Shown piece by piece: positions 34,561-43,549 of a stretch of 64,000 nucleotides of DNA (position 1 is the stretch's first letter; every line of letters begins with the position of its first letter). Source of the DNA: Cryobacterium lactosi (lineage in GTDB: Bacteria > Actinomycetota > Actinomycetes > Actinomycetales > Microbacteriaceae); NCBI RefSeq assembly GCF_004403945.1, contig NZ_SOHM01000031.1, positions 62,001-126,000 of the forward strand, given 5' to 3'. The translations under genes were made by a program, and so were the position numbers. The notes beneath the pieces were generated by a model. The model did not search any database. It was not told the origin of the DNA and worked only from the letters and a program-made list of their open reading frames with translations.

Positions 34561-35241
34561 ATGGTTTTGAGTGGTCCCATGACTACACAACCAGGTATCC
34601 GAACGACCACACGACGCACCAACGTCCTTCTCAGACCATTTCAGGTCATTCGGGAAAACCGCCGACCGTTTGTCGTCCTGAACGTTGCGCTGTTCGGGCT
34701 GTTGGTGGCGGGTTTCGTTGTGGGGATGCTTGTGCCAGAGCTGAGCGCTGGGCAGGTGAACGGGCTCGTCGAGGACGGCACGTTAGACCAAATCGCGCCG
34801 CTTCTCGGCAATGTCTGGTTCTTCGCGCTGGCAATTCTCTTCAACAACGCAGTAAACGTCGGCGCCGTAATCGTCTTGCCCTCCCTTATCGTGCCGTTTG
34901 CCGGCATTGGATATTTCGGCTATAAAGTGGCCGAGATCGGCCTGACCCTCGCCGCAAGCGGATCGGACCTCTGGGGCGCGATGCTCCCACATCTCGTGAC
35001 TGTGGTCGTCGAGATAGAGGCCTACGTACTCCTCGCCCTCGGCGCCTACGTGCTCGGTCGGTCCTGGATCTTCCCCCGAACAGTCGGTGCCTCCAACCGT
35101 CGCCGGGGCTACCTACGTGGACTCCAGCAGTTCGGCTGGCTGATCCTGCCCGCTTTCGTGCTGCTGGTCATCGGCGCGCTCTACGAGGCGGTCACGTTGA
35201 TCTACGTCATCCTGCCTCAGCTGGCCGAACTCGCCGGATAG
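34561..35241 (+). CDS. SpoIIM/DUF95-like membrane protein
   Basis: 226 aa from ATG 34561 or 220 aa from ATG 34579. A cytoplasmic N-terminus is followed by five or six helices. The order VVLNVALFGLLVAGF, NVWFFALAILFNNAVNVGAVIVLPSLIVPFAG, HLVTVVVEIEAYVLLALGAY and a final helix recalls stage II sporulation protein M relatives, which carry NN and an HGxxE element; here the latter reads IEAY. Non-sporulating actinobacteria keep such genes with unknown role. It ends at a strong bidirectional hairpin. Confidence 0.65.
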   Translation: MVLSGPMTTQPGIRTTTRRTNVLLRPFQVIRENRRPFVVLNVALFGLLVAGFVVGMLVPELSAGQVNGLVEDGTLDQIAPLLGNVWFFALAILFNNAVNVGAVIVLPSLIVPFAGIGYFGYKVAEIGLTLAASGSDLWGAMLPHLVTVVVEIEAYVLLALGAYVLGRSWIFPRTVGASNRRRGYLRGLQQFGWLILPAFVLLVIGALYEAVTLIYVILPQLAELAG

Positions 35242-35256
35242 TGGTCGGGCCGTTAG

Positions 35257-35290
35257 CCCCGCCGCTCTCGTTGAAGCGAGGGCGGCGGGG
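35257..35290. terminator. bidirectional GC-rich hairpin between convergent genes
   Basis: A 14-base arm CCCCGCCGCTCTCG at 35257-35270 and its near-exact complement at 35277-35290 surround a six-base TTGAAG loop; one T/G mismatch is present. It separates the SpoIIM-like gene from the CPBP protease gene that ends at 35309. Confidence 0.75.
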
Positions 35291-35308
35291 TGCCTACGTT
35301 GGGGGAAG

Positions 35309-36220
35309 TCAGCCAGCAGACACAAGCACCTTGGGACCAGTTGCGCTACGTTTCTTGCGCTCGATCAGCCAGACCGTGCCGAGTACTGCGACGTTCATAA
35401 CCATCAGGATGATTAGTGACGCTCCAGGTCCGGAGCCAGCGGCGCGGTCGACTACGGTCGCGTCGTTGCCCGCGAAAAGTGCATTTATGATGCCCACGAG
35501 GACGTTGTTTGCGACATGGAGCGCCATCGCGGCTTCGAGCCCGCCGCTGATCAGACCCATCAACACAGTGCAAGCAGAGAAAACAAACAGGTAGCTGACA
35601 AACCACGGGTCGATCGACACATGGACGAGGGCGAACAACGCACCCGAAAGGATGATGCCAAGGACGATCGCTGGGCGCACACCGCGAAACCACGACCCGG
35701 CCGCAGGAACGACTACCCCTCTGAACGCGACTTCCTCGCCAGCGGCCTGCAGGGGAATAGCCAACAGAGTCACGAGAATGATGCCAATCGTGGTGGCCCC
35801 GACGTCGAAGCCGCCCCAACCTGCCGATTCGGGGGCGATGAGGGCAGTGGCAACAACACTGAGCCCGACAAGCAGCACTGAAGCGGCGAAGTAGATTCCT
35901 AGACGCCGCCAATCAAACTTGCGATTGTGGCTAAAGACGCTCCGCCACGAAACTCTTGCTAGCCGAGCCACCAACATCGTTGCGATGAGGGCCGTGATGG
36001 CAGTACTGATTCCTGACGCCAGGATTGTCAACGGCGTAAGTCGAGGCTTCAGCGGATCCGCAGGACCTTCAATCATTACGACCGCTTGAAACACTAGGAT
36101 CTGCACAAGCAGCAATAACACGGGCACGGAGATCAGAACAATTAGCGACTTCCACCGGGGGAGGCGGAAGTGAACCCCAAAGGGTCGGTCGGACAGGGTG
36201 GTGTGAAGCGGGCTGGTCAT
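35309..36220 (-). CDS. CPBP intramembrane metalloprotease
   Basis: A 303-aa multi-spanning protein from ATG 36220 (AGGAGACAG upstream). The CAAX-protease/bacteriocin-processing motifs are in order: EEVAFRG (162-168), a His at 200 in FALVHVS and HVANN (235-239). These provide the metal-binding Glu-Glu, His and His/Asn. Base composition is lower in GC than the flanks, hinting at later acquisition. Targets are unknown; bacterial members process peptides or membrane proteins, some give bacteriocin self-immunity. Confidence 0.85.
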   Translation of the reverse strand: MTSPLHTTLSDRPFGVHFRLPRWKSLIVLISVPVLLLLVQILVFQAVVMIEGPADPLKPRLTPLTILASGISTAITALIATMLVARLARVSWRSVFSHNRKFDWRRLGIYFAASVLLVGLSVVATALIAPESAGWGGFDVGATTIGIILVTLLAIPLQAAGEEVAFRGVVVPAAGSWFRGVRPAIVLGIILSGALFALVHVSIDPWFVSYLFVFSACTVLMGLISGGLEAAMALHVANNVLVGIINALFAGNDATVVDRAAGSGPGASLIILMVMNVAVLGTVWLIERKKRSATGPKVLVSAG

Positions 36221-36399
36221 ATCTGTCTCCTGAAAGAAATTGTGATCGCGCACCAGCGGGCCGCGCGCGTCTCGTCTCCCACGAGTAGACACCTTGTGCT
36301 TACAACACGGTCAAGCAAAGAATCTTGCCGCCAGCGGAACACATCTCCTTTCCCCGCTCGCATTCCCACCTCGAGCGGTGGGCAGAAAACGGTGAATGG

Positions 36400-36903
36400 T
36401 CACAGGTAGCGGTCCGCGGTGACGTGTTGGATGGATGATTGTGCGATCTCTCGCCAGTGCACCGCACTGTATGCGTCGGTAGCTGGAATTTGGTCAGCGC
36501 GACATCGAACGCGATGGGCGAGAAGTCTCGGGTCGTCGCACCCGGTTACGACGATGTAGGTGATGACCACGTAGATTCCGCAGATCTGTTCAATCATTCG
36601 ATGAGTCGCTTCTGCAGCGATGTCGCATTGGTCGAGCACCTCCTCGTCAGCGAGGCTCGCGGCCGCATCGACGATCACCATGATGTGACGAAGGGTTGTC
36701 CAGTGCTTGCAGACAGCGACGGACGCCTGGGCTTGGCGCCGCATCGCCGTTTTGAATGCCCGCCGTGTTGTGGCGGAGGTAGCATTCAACCCGATCACCG
36801 CAGCGTCGGTATACCGCCCTGCGGTGTCGGTCAGCAGTAGAGCCGCTGGATCGAATTGCAGCGCACCGAGACACTGGAGCGTGTCTCCGAGCACCACAAT
36901 CAC
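36400..36903 (-). CDS. hypothetical protein overlapping the dksA-like gene
   Basis: About 167 aa from GTG 36903, which overlaps the stop of the upstream TraR/DksA-like gene (GTGA); the frame itself is open to 36939. It starts MIVVLGDTLQCLGAL and includes a basic stretch AFKTAMRRQAQASVAV and a hydrophobic IEQICGIYVVITYIVV. No family recognised. The overlap argues for real translation; composition is less biased than in neighbouring genes. A leftover non-coding frame cannot be excluded. Confidence 0.45.
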   Translation of the reverse strand: MIVVLGDTLQCLGALQFDPAALLLTDTAGRYTDAAVIGLNATSATTRRAFKTAMRRQAQASVAVCKHWTTLRHIMVIVDAAASLADEEVLDQCDIAAEATHRMIEQICGIYVVITYIVVTGCDDPRLLAHRVRCRADQIPATDAYSAVHWREIAQSSIQHVTADRYL

Positions 36904-37238
36904 GGGCCTTGTTCTGCCAGACCCTGGCACGTCACGCACAACTCGGCGTGCGGCACGACGGCGAGGCGGTCCTTCGCAATGGGTTCGAAGCAGCCGGTGC
37001 AGATTCCGAAGGTGCCCGTGGCGATGCGGCCCAGCGCACGGGTGATTTGTGCAACGACTCGCTTGCTGGACTGAGTCGTGGACCAGGCCACGACATCGAG
37101 GTGCGGTGCCGCTCGCGGGTCCAGCTCACCGATGAGGGCTTCGCGCTCGCGAAGTTGGTTCAGAAGGATCCGACGGAACGCGTCTACGTCGATCGGGCGC
37201 ACTCGGCGCGCACGGGAAAGGGAAGGCTGAATAGTCAT
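36900..37238 (-). CDS. TraR/DksA-family zinc-finger protein
   Basis: A 112-aa protein with an N-terminal helical hairpin (LLNQLREREALIGEL) and a four-cysteine zinc finger near the C-terminus (CTGC, then CVTC). Such proteins bind in the RNA polymerase secondary channel or have broader regulatory roles; actinobacterial short forms are poorly studied. AGGAG precedes the ATG. Immediately upstream is a CGCGTT/AACGCG hairpin at 37250-37269. Translationally coupled to the hypothetical gene at 36400. Confidence 0.85.
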   Translation of the reverse strand: MTIQPSLSRARRVRPIDVDAFRRILLNQLREREALIGELDPRAAPHLDVVAWSTTQSSKRVVAQITRALGRIATGTFGICTGCFEPIAKDRLAVVPHAELCVTCQGLAEQGP

Positions 37239-37653
37239 GGATGCTCCTACGCGTTAAAGAAAAAACGCGCCGCAACTGCGACGCGCTACTGCCAGCTGAA
37301 CTGACCAAATACCTGGGGGTCAGTGCGGTGGCGCGCGCGTACGGGAACGGAAGGGCACAACACGCCCCGCGGAACTGAGGTGCCCGCCCGGAGTGACCAA
37401 GCCGCGCTGAGCGCAGAGGGTGGTCATTCGAGACGTGGACATAGCCTCACCATAGCCAGTGCCACAGGAAAGGCAAGTCGGCAGCTACTGCACACGCGCA
37501 TGTATCGCAAAAGCCCGGCACCACAAAACGGGACGACCTTCTGTGTGGCGGCGAAGACAGAGTACGTCCTGGCCAGACGGATAAATGACTTCCCTCACCT
37601 CAGGGGCTATGGTTGCCAGTTACGCCAACTAGAAGTAGGGAAGCGAGGTGAAT
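37239..37653. other. 415-base intergenic region with two inverted repeats
   Basis: Holds the dksA-like promoter (minus strand) and the promoter of the small basic protein (plus strand). Two inverted repeats are visible: CGCGTT/AACGCG around an A-rich loop at 37250-37269, and ACTGACC/GGTCAGT at 37300-37324. No convincing gene: the longest plus frame has no ribosome site and no recognisable sequence. Confidence 0.5.
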
Positions 37654-37779
37654 ATGGCCATGAAGAGCCCTGCTGCTTCGAACGGGAAGAAACAACCGTT
37701 GAAGTCGCTGAAAGAAAAGCGCGCTGACAAGCGCGACAAGACTGATGAATCGGTTGTCAAGTCTCGCAAGGGACGCTAG
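37654..37779 (+). CDS. 41-aa lysine-rich small protein
   Basis: ATG 37654, preceded by GGAAGCGAGGTGA, opens a 41-codon frame that begins MAMKSPAASNGKKQPLKS and ends in SRKGR with a TAG stop. About 40% of residues are Lys, Arg, Asp or Glu with no hydrophobic core, so it is predicted to be disordered and possibly nucleic-acid- or ribosome-associated. The family is not recognised. The clear ribosome site and basic composition favour a real gene. Confidence 0.6.
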   Translation: MAMKSPAASNGKKQPLKSLKEKRADKRDKTDESVVKSRKGR

Positions 37780-37977
37780 TTGAGTACTCCTCCTCCGCTC
37801 GTGCGGTGTCGCGCATGGCTCGACACCGCATTGGAGCAGTCCGACATTCGTTCCCACGCCAATGTGGCCGTGAACATAAAACGTTGTGCTTTCAGGGGTT
37901 ATGCCCGAGGTCGCAGGTGATCGTGTGACTAATATTCCGCTTGACTCAGTTGTTGGAACACGTCGTTCGATGGGACC

Positions 37978-39577
37978 ATGACCCACAACAGATCGTCGCA
38001 AAGAAGACCGAAGCGCCAGTCCCGCACCCTCGCTGCAGCTGCATTGGTAGCAATGATGCTCGGGCTCAGCGCGTGCGTCCCAACACCGAGGTCCGAATCC
38101 CAGGCGAACGCATCGGACGAGCTGGATGAGTTCTACGGGCAGAAACTTGAGTACCGCGATTGCATGGAGTTCGCAGAAACTGAGTCCGCAACGCAGTTCT
38201 TCGAGTCCGAGACCAATGAGTGCACGTACGTTGATGTGCCGATGGACTATTCTTCTCCGGCAGACGATGCCATGCAGATCGCCGTTTTGCGAGTGCCCGC
38301 CCAGGGCGACCCCGAACAGCGGATCGGATCGCTGGTCATCAATCCCGGCGGGCCTGGAGACTCCGGCATGCTGATCGCGGCCGCGCTCAGCGTTCGGCTC
38401 GCTGGGTCCCCACTGCTGGAACGATTCGACCTCATCGGCTTTGACCCTCGAGGTGTAGGCGCGTCCACGCCGGCGATTCGCTGTTTCTCTGATTCCGAGC
38501 GTGATGCCGGCGAAGCGAAAACGACCTTGCTCGGCACATCCGGTGCGTGGACGGAAGAGGACACCTCAGCGCTGGTAGACAACTGCGCCGCGGCCTCAGG
38601 GGGCGACAAGGTCCTCGCCGCCGTCGGCACGCGCGATGCGGCGCGCGACATTGATGTGCTGCGCGCGGCGCTCGGTGATGATGAGCTCACCTTCCTCGGG
38701 TTCAGTTACGGAACCCGGCTCGGTGCCGTCTACGCCGAACAGTTCCCGGAGAACGTTCGTGCAATGGTTTTCGACGGAGCAATCGACCCTCGTGCAGATG
38801 GCGAGGGGCAGCGCCTGGCGACCTTCGAGGGGCTGCAACGATCGTTCGAGCAACTCGCTGCCCATTGTGCGCAGAGTGCGGACTGCCCGCTTGGTACCGA
38901 CCCCAAGTTCGCGACGGAAAATTTCCAGCAACTCGTGCAGCCGCTCGTGCAAGCTCCCGTACCAGCGGGGGACGGGCGCACCGCAGACTTTGCTCAGGTG
39001 ACTGGCGGCGTGGGGGTCAGCCTGTACACCCAAGAAGGTTGGGATGCGGCGATCGCGGGTCTCGCGCAGCTGAAGAATGAGGGCCGTGCGGATCAACTCC
39101 TGGCTCTCAACGATCTCTACACAGGACGCGGGACTGACGGAGTGTGGTCCACGTTCCTTGATGCAAACTTCGCGGTGAACTGCATGGATGAGGAGCGCCG
39201 CACGCCAGAGGTCGAAGCTGACCTGCGGGAACGCATCGCGGCGGCGGGTCCCTGGCTGGACTCCGGAGAGAGTTTCTCCGGTAGCTCGCGGCATTGGCTG
39301 CGAGAATTGGCCTGCCGAACCCACTCTGGGGTTCCCCTACGCGCAGAACATATCGGGGCTGCCGGAAACGATGGTCATCTCCATCACCGGAGACCCCAGC
39401 ACTCCTTATGAGGGCGGTGTGAGTCTCGCTGATTCCCTCGGGTCTGCCCTGCTTACCGTCGAAGGTGAGCGCCACACAGTCGCATTACAGGGCATCAGTA
39501 CTTGCGTCGATCAAGCGGTTGCTGCGTACCTGATCGATCTCACTTTGCCGCTTGAAGACGCACGCTGCAGCCTGTGA
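37978..39577 (+). pseudogene. alpha/beta-hydrolase lipoprotein (tripeptidyl-aminopeptidase-like), frameshifted
   Basis: The first frame starts MTHNRSSQRRPKRQ and has a lipoprotein signal with lipobox LSAC (Cys33). Nucleophile Ser243 lies in GFSYGT, after NPGGPGDSG and FDPRGVG, as in the TAP/SlpD-type secreted peptidases. Around 39290-39302 the reading shifts by one base: the expected C-terminal TAP domain (CENWPAEPTLGFPYAQNISG, then ITGDPSTPYEGGVSLA) continues in the next frame to 39577, while the first frame runs on without homology to 39411. Removing one base after CATTGG restores continuity. The shifted part holds the expected His region (EGERHTVAL), so the gene is inactive unless this is a sequencing error. 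Confidence 0.82.
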
Positions 39578-39681
39578 GCCACGAGCTAACGCACGTGTTT
39601 GACTTAGTTCCAACAACACGGTGTCGACTGGTTGGGATCAGGCGCAACTGCCTGGCGTAATCAGACAGGCACCGACACATC

Positions 39682-39927
39682 ATGAAATCGCTGGATCTCG
39701 TTCTCAACGCGGTAATCGTATTGCCCGCTGCCCTCTTCCTTGCCTACATCGGGTACTACTACTTCGACTTTGGCCTGTTCATGATGCTTCCCAACGGCAT
39801 CACGGAATTCTTTCTCGGAATTCCAGCCATCCAATACGTCGCGTTGGCCGTCGCGCTGGCGGCCATAGTCGCGAAGATTGCCCTGCGTGGCAGCATCAAA
39901 CGACAGGAGATGGAGAACCACATCTGA
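39682..39927 (+). CDS. small two- to three-helix membrane protein
   Basis: 81 aa starting MKSLDLVLNAVIVLPAALF. Hydrophobic helices at about residues 6-28 and 48-68, with YYYFDFG between, and a charged end KRQEMENHI. No clear ribosome site (CAGGCACC region only). Function unknown; it precedes the decayed HxlR gene. Confidence 0.5.
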   Translation: MKSLDLVLNAVIVLPAALFLAYIGYYYFDFGLFMMLPNGITEFFLGIPAIQYVALAVALAAIVAKIALRGSIKRQEMENHI

Positions 39928-40038
39928 CATTTCATGTCCCTCGTGTAGTCGCTTCCTCGCGTTCGACGGGCCGGGTCCGGGTGGCACAAGGGATGCGGTC
40001 AGCGTGAGCCTGTGCCGCGACCGACAGTTGGCACGGGC

Positions 40039-40221
40039 TCTGCGTCGTAACGGTTCGCGCAGCGATTCACCGAGGGGGGTCAGGGCGTATTCGACGCCGA
40101 TCGGGGATGTGGGGATGACCCGGCGGGTGATCATCCCGTTCCGCTCGAGACGCCGGAGCGTCTGGGTGAGGACGGGCTGGGTCACCCCAGACAGTTGGCG
40201 TTTGATCTCGTTGAACCGGGT
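40039..40221 (-). pseudogene. HxlR-family regulator remnant
   Basis: Reading the minus strand gives RFNEIKRQLSGVTQPVLTQT, then LRRLERNGMITRR and GVEYALTPLGESL, the core winged helix and wing of HxlR proteins (compare the intact copy at 60322-60696). An in-frame stop lies at 40234-40236 and there is no N-terminal cysteine region or start; the C-terminal helix after EPLRR is replaced by unrelated residues. Only about 60 of ~120 residues remain. It abuts the upstream edge of the enoyl-CoA hydratase gene. Confidence 0.75.
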
Positions 40222-40259
40222 CGACCTACATGCTCAACTCATACCAAAGAAAGGCCCTC

Positions 40260-41090
40260 ATGCCACAAAAGTATTCAACCTTGCGGGTGACCGTCGCTGA
40301 CGGTGTCGCCGACATTGTGCTCGATAACCCTCCCGTGAACGTCATCAGCGCGATGATGATGAAGGAGCTCGACAGCATCCTGGGGGACCTTCGCGGAGAC
40401 GAATCGGTGCGCGTGATCGTGTTCTCCTCGGCGAACCCCGAGTTCTTCCTCGCTCACGTCGACATCCATATCCTCGACCAGGAAGACCTCTTCAACGAAC
40501 TCACGGCCGCCACCCCGCCGGGAGTGAACGTGTTCCAGGCCATTGGCGAACTGCTCCGCAACCAGCCGCAACCGATCATCGTCAAGCTCGCAGGCAAGGC
40601 CAGGGGCGGCGGTGCCGAATTCGTCGCGGCCGCCGACATGGTCTTCGCCGCGACTGAGACCGCCGGGATCGGGCAGATCGAGAGCCTCATGGGCATCGTG
40701 CCTTCCGGCGGCGGAAGCCAGTATCTCCTTGAGCGTGTTGGCCGCAACCGGGCCCTGGAGATCATCCTGACCGGAGATCTCTACGACGCGACGACCGCGG
40801 CTGCCTATGGGTGGATCAACCGCGCGGTGCCCGCAGCAGAGCTTGATGCGTTCGTCGATCGCGTTGCGCGCAACATTGCCGACCTCTCAGCCGGCGTCGC
40901 CCTGCGTGCGAAGGAGGTGCTCTCACCCGCTCGTCCGCTCGAGGGCTACGCGCGCGAGGAGAGGGCCTGGTCGAGCCTGATCGCGGGGCCGACCGCGCTC
41001 GCGCTGATGAGCAGGGCGCTGGAACACGGCGCGCAGACCCCCGAGGGCGAGGCTGACTTGGAGCAGCTCATGCGATCCATGACCCGCTGA
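40260..41090 (+). CDS. enoyl-CoA hydratase/isomerase (crotonase) family protein
   Basis: A 276-aa crotonase-fold protein from ATG 40260 (MPQKYSTLRV; GAAAGG upstream; the frame is open from 40230). VNVISAMMMKEL and FLAHVDIH are in the first oxyanion-hole region, KARGGGAEFVAAADMVFA in the second, and PSGGGSQYLLERVGRNRALEIILTG follows. The catalytic Glu of true hydratases (in ...GGCELALA-type sites) is not clearly conserved, so an isomerase or other crotonase activity is possible. The partial HxlR just upstream was probably its regulator. Confidence 0.82.
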   Translation: MPQKYSTLRVTVADGVADIVLDNPPVNVISAMMMKELDSILGDLRGDESVRVIVFSSANPEFFLAHVDIHILDQEDLFNELTAATPPGVNVFQAIGELLRNQPQPIIVKLAGKARGGGAEFVAAADMVFAATETAGIGQIESLMGIVPSGGGSQYLLERVGRNRALEIILTGDLYDATTAAAYGWINRAVPAAELDAFVDRVARNIADLSAGVALRAKEVLSPARPLEGYAREERAWSSLIAGPTALALMSRALEHGAQTPEGEADLEQLMRSMTR

Positions 41091-41221
41091 CGGCGCCCGT
41101 CACAGTCCCTTTCGAGCCCGGAGGTCCCGCCCATCCGGCCATGAGGATTCCTTGCGCCCCAGTGATGTATGCGCTTACACTCGTCAGAACGTGCTTCAAA
41201 GACGACACGAAGGAACACACT

Positions 41222-42787
41222 GTGAAACGAACACCGAAGTTTGCCGTCATGTGCGCCGCACTGGTCGCGGGAACGTTCATCATCGCGCCGAGCGCCGCCG
41301 CCGACACATCGACGGGGCCAACGAAGGGCGATTCCGCGGGAGACGACACGGTCCTCAAGGGCTATGCCGTCGATACCTGGGCCTCCCTCGACGCCATGAC
41401 CGACAAGAAGACCGGGCTGCCGGCAGACAAGCTGCAGGGCGACCTGTCCGATCCGAGCGACAACACCAGCCCGACCAATATCGGCGGCTACCTGTGGTCG
41501 GTCGTGTCGGCGCGGGATCTCGGCATCATCAGCAAGCAGGATGCCTTCAAGCGCATGAAATCAACCCTCAAGACCCTCGAGCAGATCGAGCGGCACGAGC
41601 CCAGTGGCATGTTCTACAACTGGTACTCGCCGAAGGATGGGCACAAGCTCACGACCTGGCCCGGCAGCAACGACCCTGTCGACCCCTTCCTGAGCTCGGT
41701 CGACAACGGCTGGCTCGCCGCATCCTTTCGAATCGTCGCCGAGGCCGAACCTCGCCTCGCCCGATCGGCCGATGCTCTCTACGCCAGTATGGACTTCGGC
41801 TACTTCCACAATCTCGAGGGCGGAGCGAACGCCGTCAACGGCGCCGGGCTCAACCGGGGCGGTTTCTGGGTGACACCCCCTCCCGGCTGCAGCGTTCCCG
41901 GCAACTACGGTGATGACGGCTCTGAGCTCTACTACACCTGCCACCACTACGACACGAGTGTGAGCGAGGCGCGAATCGTGAACTACCTCGGCATCGCCAA
42001 CGGACAGATTCCCGCTGAGGCCTACTACGGAACCCTGCGCACCATGCCCGATCAGGGCTGTGACTTCGCCTGGCAGGAACAGAAGCCCACCGGCGAAACG
42101 AGGGAGTACCTCGGTGTGCCCGTCTACGAGGGTGTCTACGAGTACCGAGGCATGAAACTCGTACCGGCCTGGGGCGGCAGCATGTTCGAGGCGCTGATGC
42201 CAGACTTGCTCGTGCCCGAAGCCGACTGGGGGCCGCAGTCCTGGGCCGTGAACCACCCGGCGAGTGTGCGCGCCCAGATCGAGCACGGTCTTGACGAGGC
42301 CGGCTACGGCTACTGGGGCTTCTCCCCGGCGAGCGATCCCTTCGGCGAGTACGCGGAGTACGGAGTTGAGGGAGTGGGCATGAGCGCCGACGGCTACGCC
42401 TCCGACCGGGAGCGCACCAACGTCGATGCCGGCTACGACGGATGCCGCGAGGCCAGTAACCCGACCCCCGAGTTCGGTGATGGGGTGGTGACGCCGCACG
42501 CATCATTCCTCGCGCTTCCGTATGACAAGTCGGCCGTGCTGAGCAACCTCGCGGGTATCAAGAACGACCTGGGCGCCTATGGCCCCGGCGGCTTCTACGA
42601 CGCCGTCGCGACGCAGAGTGGCACCATCGCCGACCGGTATCTCTCCCTCGACCAGTCGATGATCATGGCCGCGGTCGCCAACGAACTCCTCGACGACCGG
42701 CTCAAGGACTACTTCGTCGACGACGACTTCGAGGCGGCCGTGCGACCGCTCGTCGAAGCGCAGATCTTCGGTTCCAAGCTGGAGTAG
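41222..42787 (+). CDS. exported DUF3131/glycoamylase-like protein
   Basis: A 521-aa secreted protein from GTG 41222 (GAAGGA upstream). The signal peptide is MKRTPKFAVMCAALVAGTF with an AxA site near residue 27. TSPTNIGGYLWSVVSARDLGII, DNGWLAASFRIV, GGSMFEALMPDLLV and GYWGFSPASDPFGEY match the alpha/alpha-toroid layout of DUF3131 and putative glucoamylase (PF10091/GH144-like) proteins. A glucan hydrolase is therefore a reasonable guess but no catalytic proof is visible. It is a single gene with no transporter beside it. Confidence 0.75.
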   Translation: MKRTPKFAVMCAALVAGTFIIAPSAAADTSTGPTKGDSAGDDTVLKGYAVDTWASLDAMTDKKTGLPADKLQGDLSDPSDNTSPTNIGGYLWSVVSARDLGIISKQDAFKRMKSTLKTLEQIERHEPSGMFYNWYSPKDGHKLTTWPGSNDPVDPFLSSVDNGWLAASFRIVAEAEPRLARSADALYASMDFGYFHNLEGGANAVNGAGLNRGGFWVTPPPGCSVPGNYGDDGSELYYTCHHYDTSVSEARIVNYLGIANGQIPAEAYYGTLRTMPDQGCDFAWQEQKPTGETREYLGVPVYEGVYEYRGMKLVPAWGGSMFEALMPDLLVPEADWGPQSWAVNHPASVRAQIEHGLDEAGYGYWGFSPASDPFGEYAEYGVEGVGMSADGYASDRERTNVDAGYDGCREASNPTPEFGDGVVTPHASFLALPYDKSAVLSNLAGIKNDLGAYGPGGFYDAVATQSGTIADRYLSLDQSMIMAAVANELLDDRLKDYFVDDDFEAAVRPLVEAQIFGSKLE

Positions 42788-42829
42788 AAATATATGGCGG
42801 TTACTGCCACAACTTGATACGGTGACTGC

Positions 42830-43549
42830 ATGATATCTTCTGGAGAACGACCAAGGCCTGAGACCATGCTCGAGGCCAGAAATCTGACCAAGTGGTACGG
42901 CAAGGGCGAGGGGAGGTTTCAAGCCCTCGACGATGTGACGATGCAGGTACGCAGAGGCGAGTCGATCGCGATCGTCGGTAAGAGCGGCTCGGGGAAGTCG
43001 ACGCTTATGCACCTTCTCGCCCTGCTGGACGAGCCGGACGGTGGCTCTGTTCTCGTCGAGGGGAACGAGGCGTCCGGTCTGCACGCCAAGGCGGTGAATG
43101 AGCTGCGCAATCGCCGGTTCGGTTTTGTCTTCCAGCAGTTCTTCCTCACGGCGAGCACGTCCGTGCTCGACAACGTCACGCTGCCCCTGAAGATCGCAGG
43201 GGTGCCGGCCCGCGAGCGGCGTGTGCGCGGTCTGGCCGCGTTGAAGAAGTTCGGGCTGGAAGACAAGGCGAAGAACAGGGCGAGCGACCTTTCGGGTGGC
43301 CAGAAGCAGAGGGTCGTCCTCACGCGCGCGCTCGTCGGGGAGCCCGACGTCATCTTCGCCGACGAGCCGACGGGAAATCTGGATTCCGCGACCGGCCGGG
43401 TGGTCGAAGAGGAACTCTTCGAACTCAATCGAGCCCGTGGGATCACCCTGGTCATCGTCACGCACGACGAAGACCTCGCCGCGCGGTGCGACCGTCAGAT
43501 CCAGGTGCGCGACGGCCGCATCGTCGACAGTTCGGAGGTGGCAGCATGA
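42830..43549 (+). CDS. ABC transporter ATPase, MacB/LolD type
   Basis: A 239-aa ATPase: Walker A GKSGSGKST (50-58), signature LSGGQ (154-158), Walker B VIFADEPTGNLD (174-185), and THDEDLAARC with the switch His. The ADEPTGNLD form is diagnostic of the MacB/LolD/FtsE group. ATG 42830 is used; ATG 42866 with AAGG upstream is equally possible. It overlaps the permease gene (ATGA), forming a two-gene exporter unit with a TetR regulator at the end. Confidence 0.9.
   Translation: MISSGERPRPETMLEARNLTKWYGKGEGRFQALDDVTMQVRRGESIAIVGKSGSGKSTLMHLLALLDEPDGGSVLVEGNEASGLHAKAVNELRNRRFGFVFQQFFLTASTSVLDNVTLPLKIAGVPARERRVRGLAALKKFGLEDKAKNRASDLSGGQKQRVVLTRALVGEPDVIFADEPTGNLDSATGRVVEEELFELNRARGITLVIVTHDEDLAARCDRQIQVRDGRIVDSSEVAA

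Noticed and set aside
35516-35881. Plus-strand frame over the CPBP gene
   Set aside because: Antisense to conserved protease motifs, no ribosome site.
37323-37727. A 134-codon plus-strand frame before the small basic protein
   Set aside because: No ribosome site or recognisable sequence, and it overlaps the better-supported 41-codon gene.
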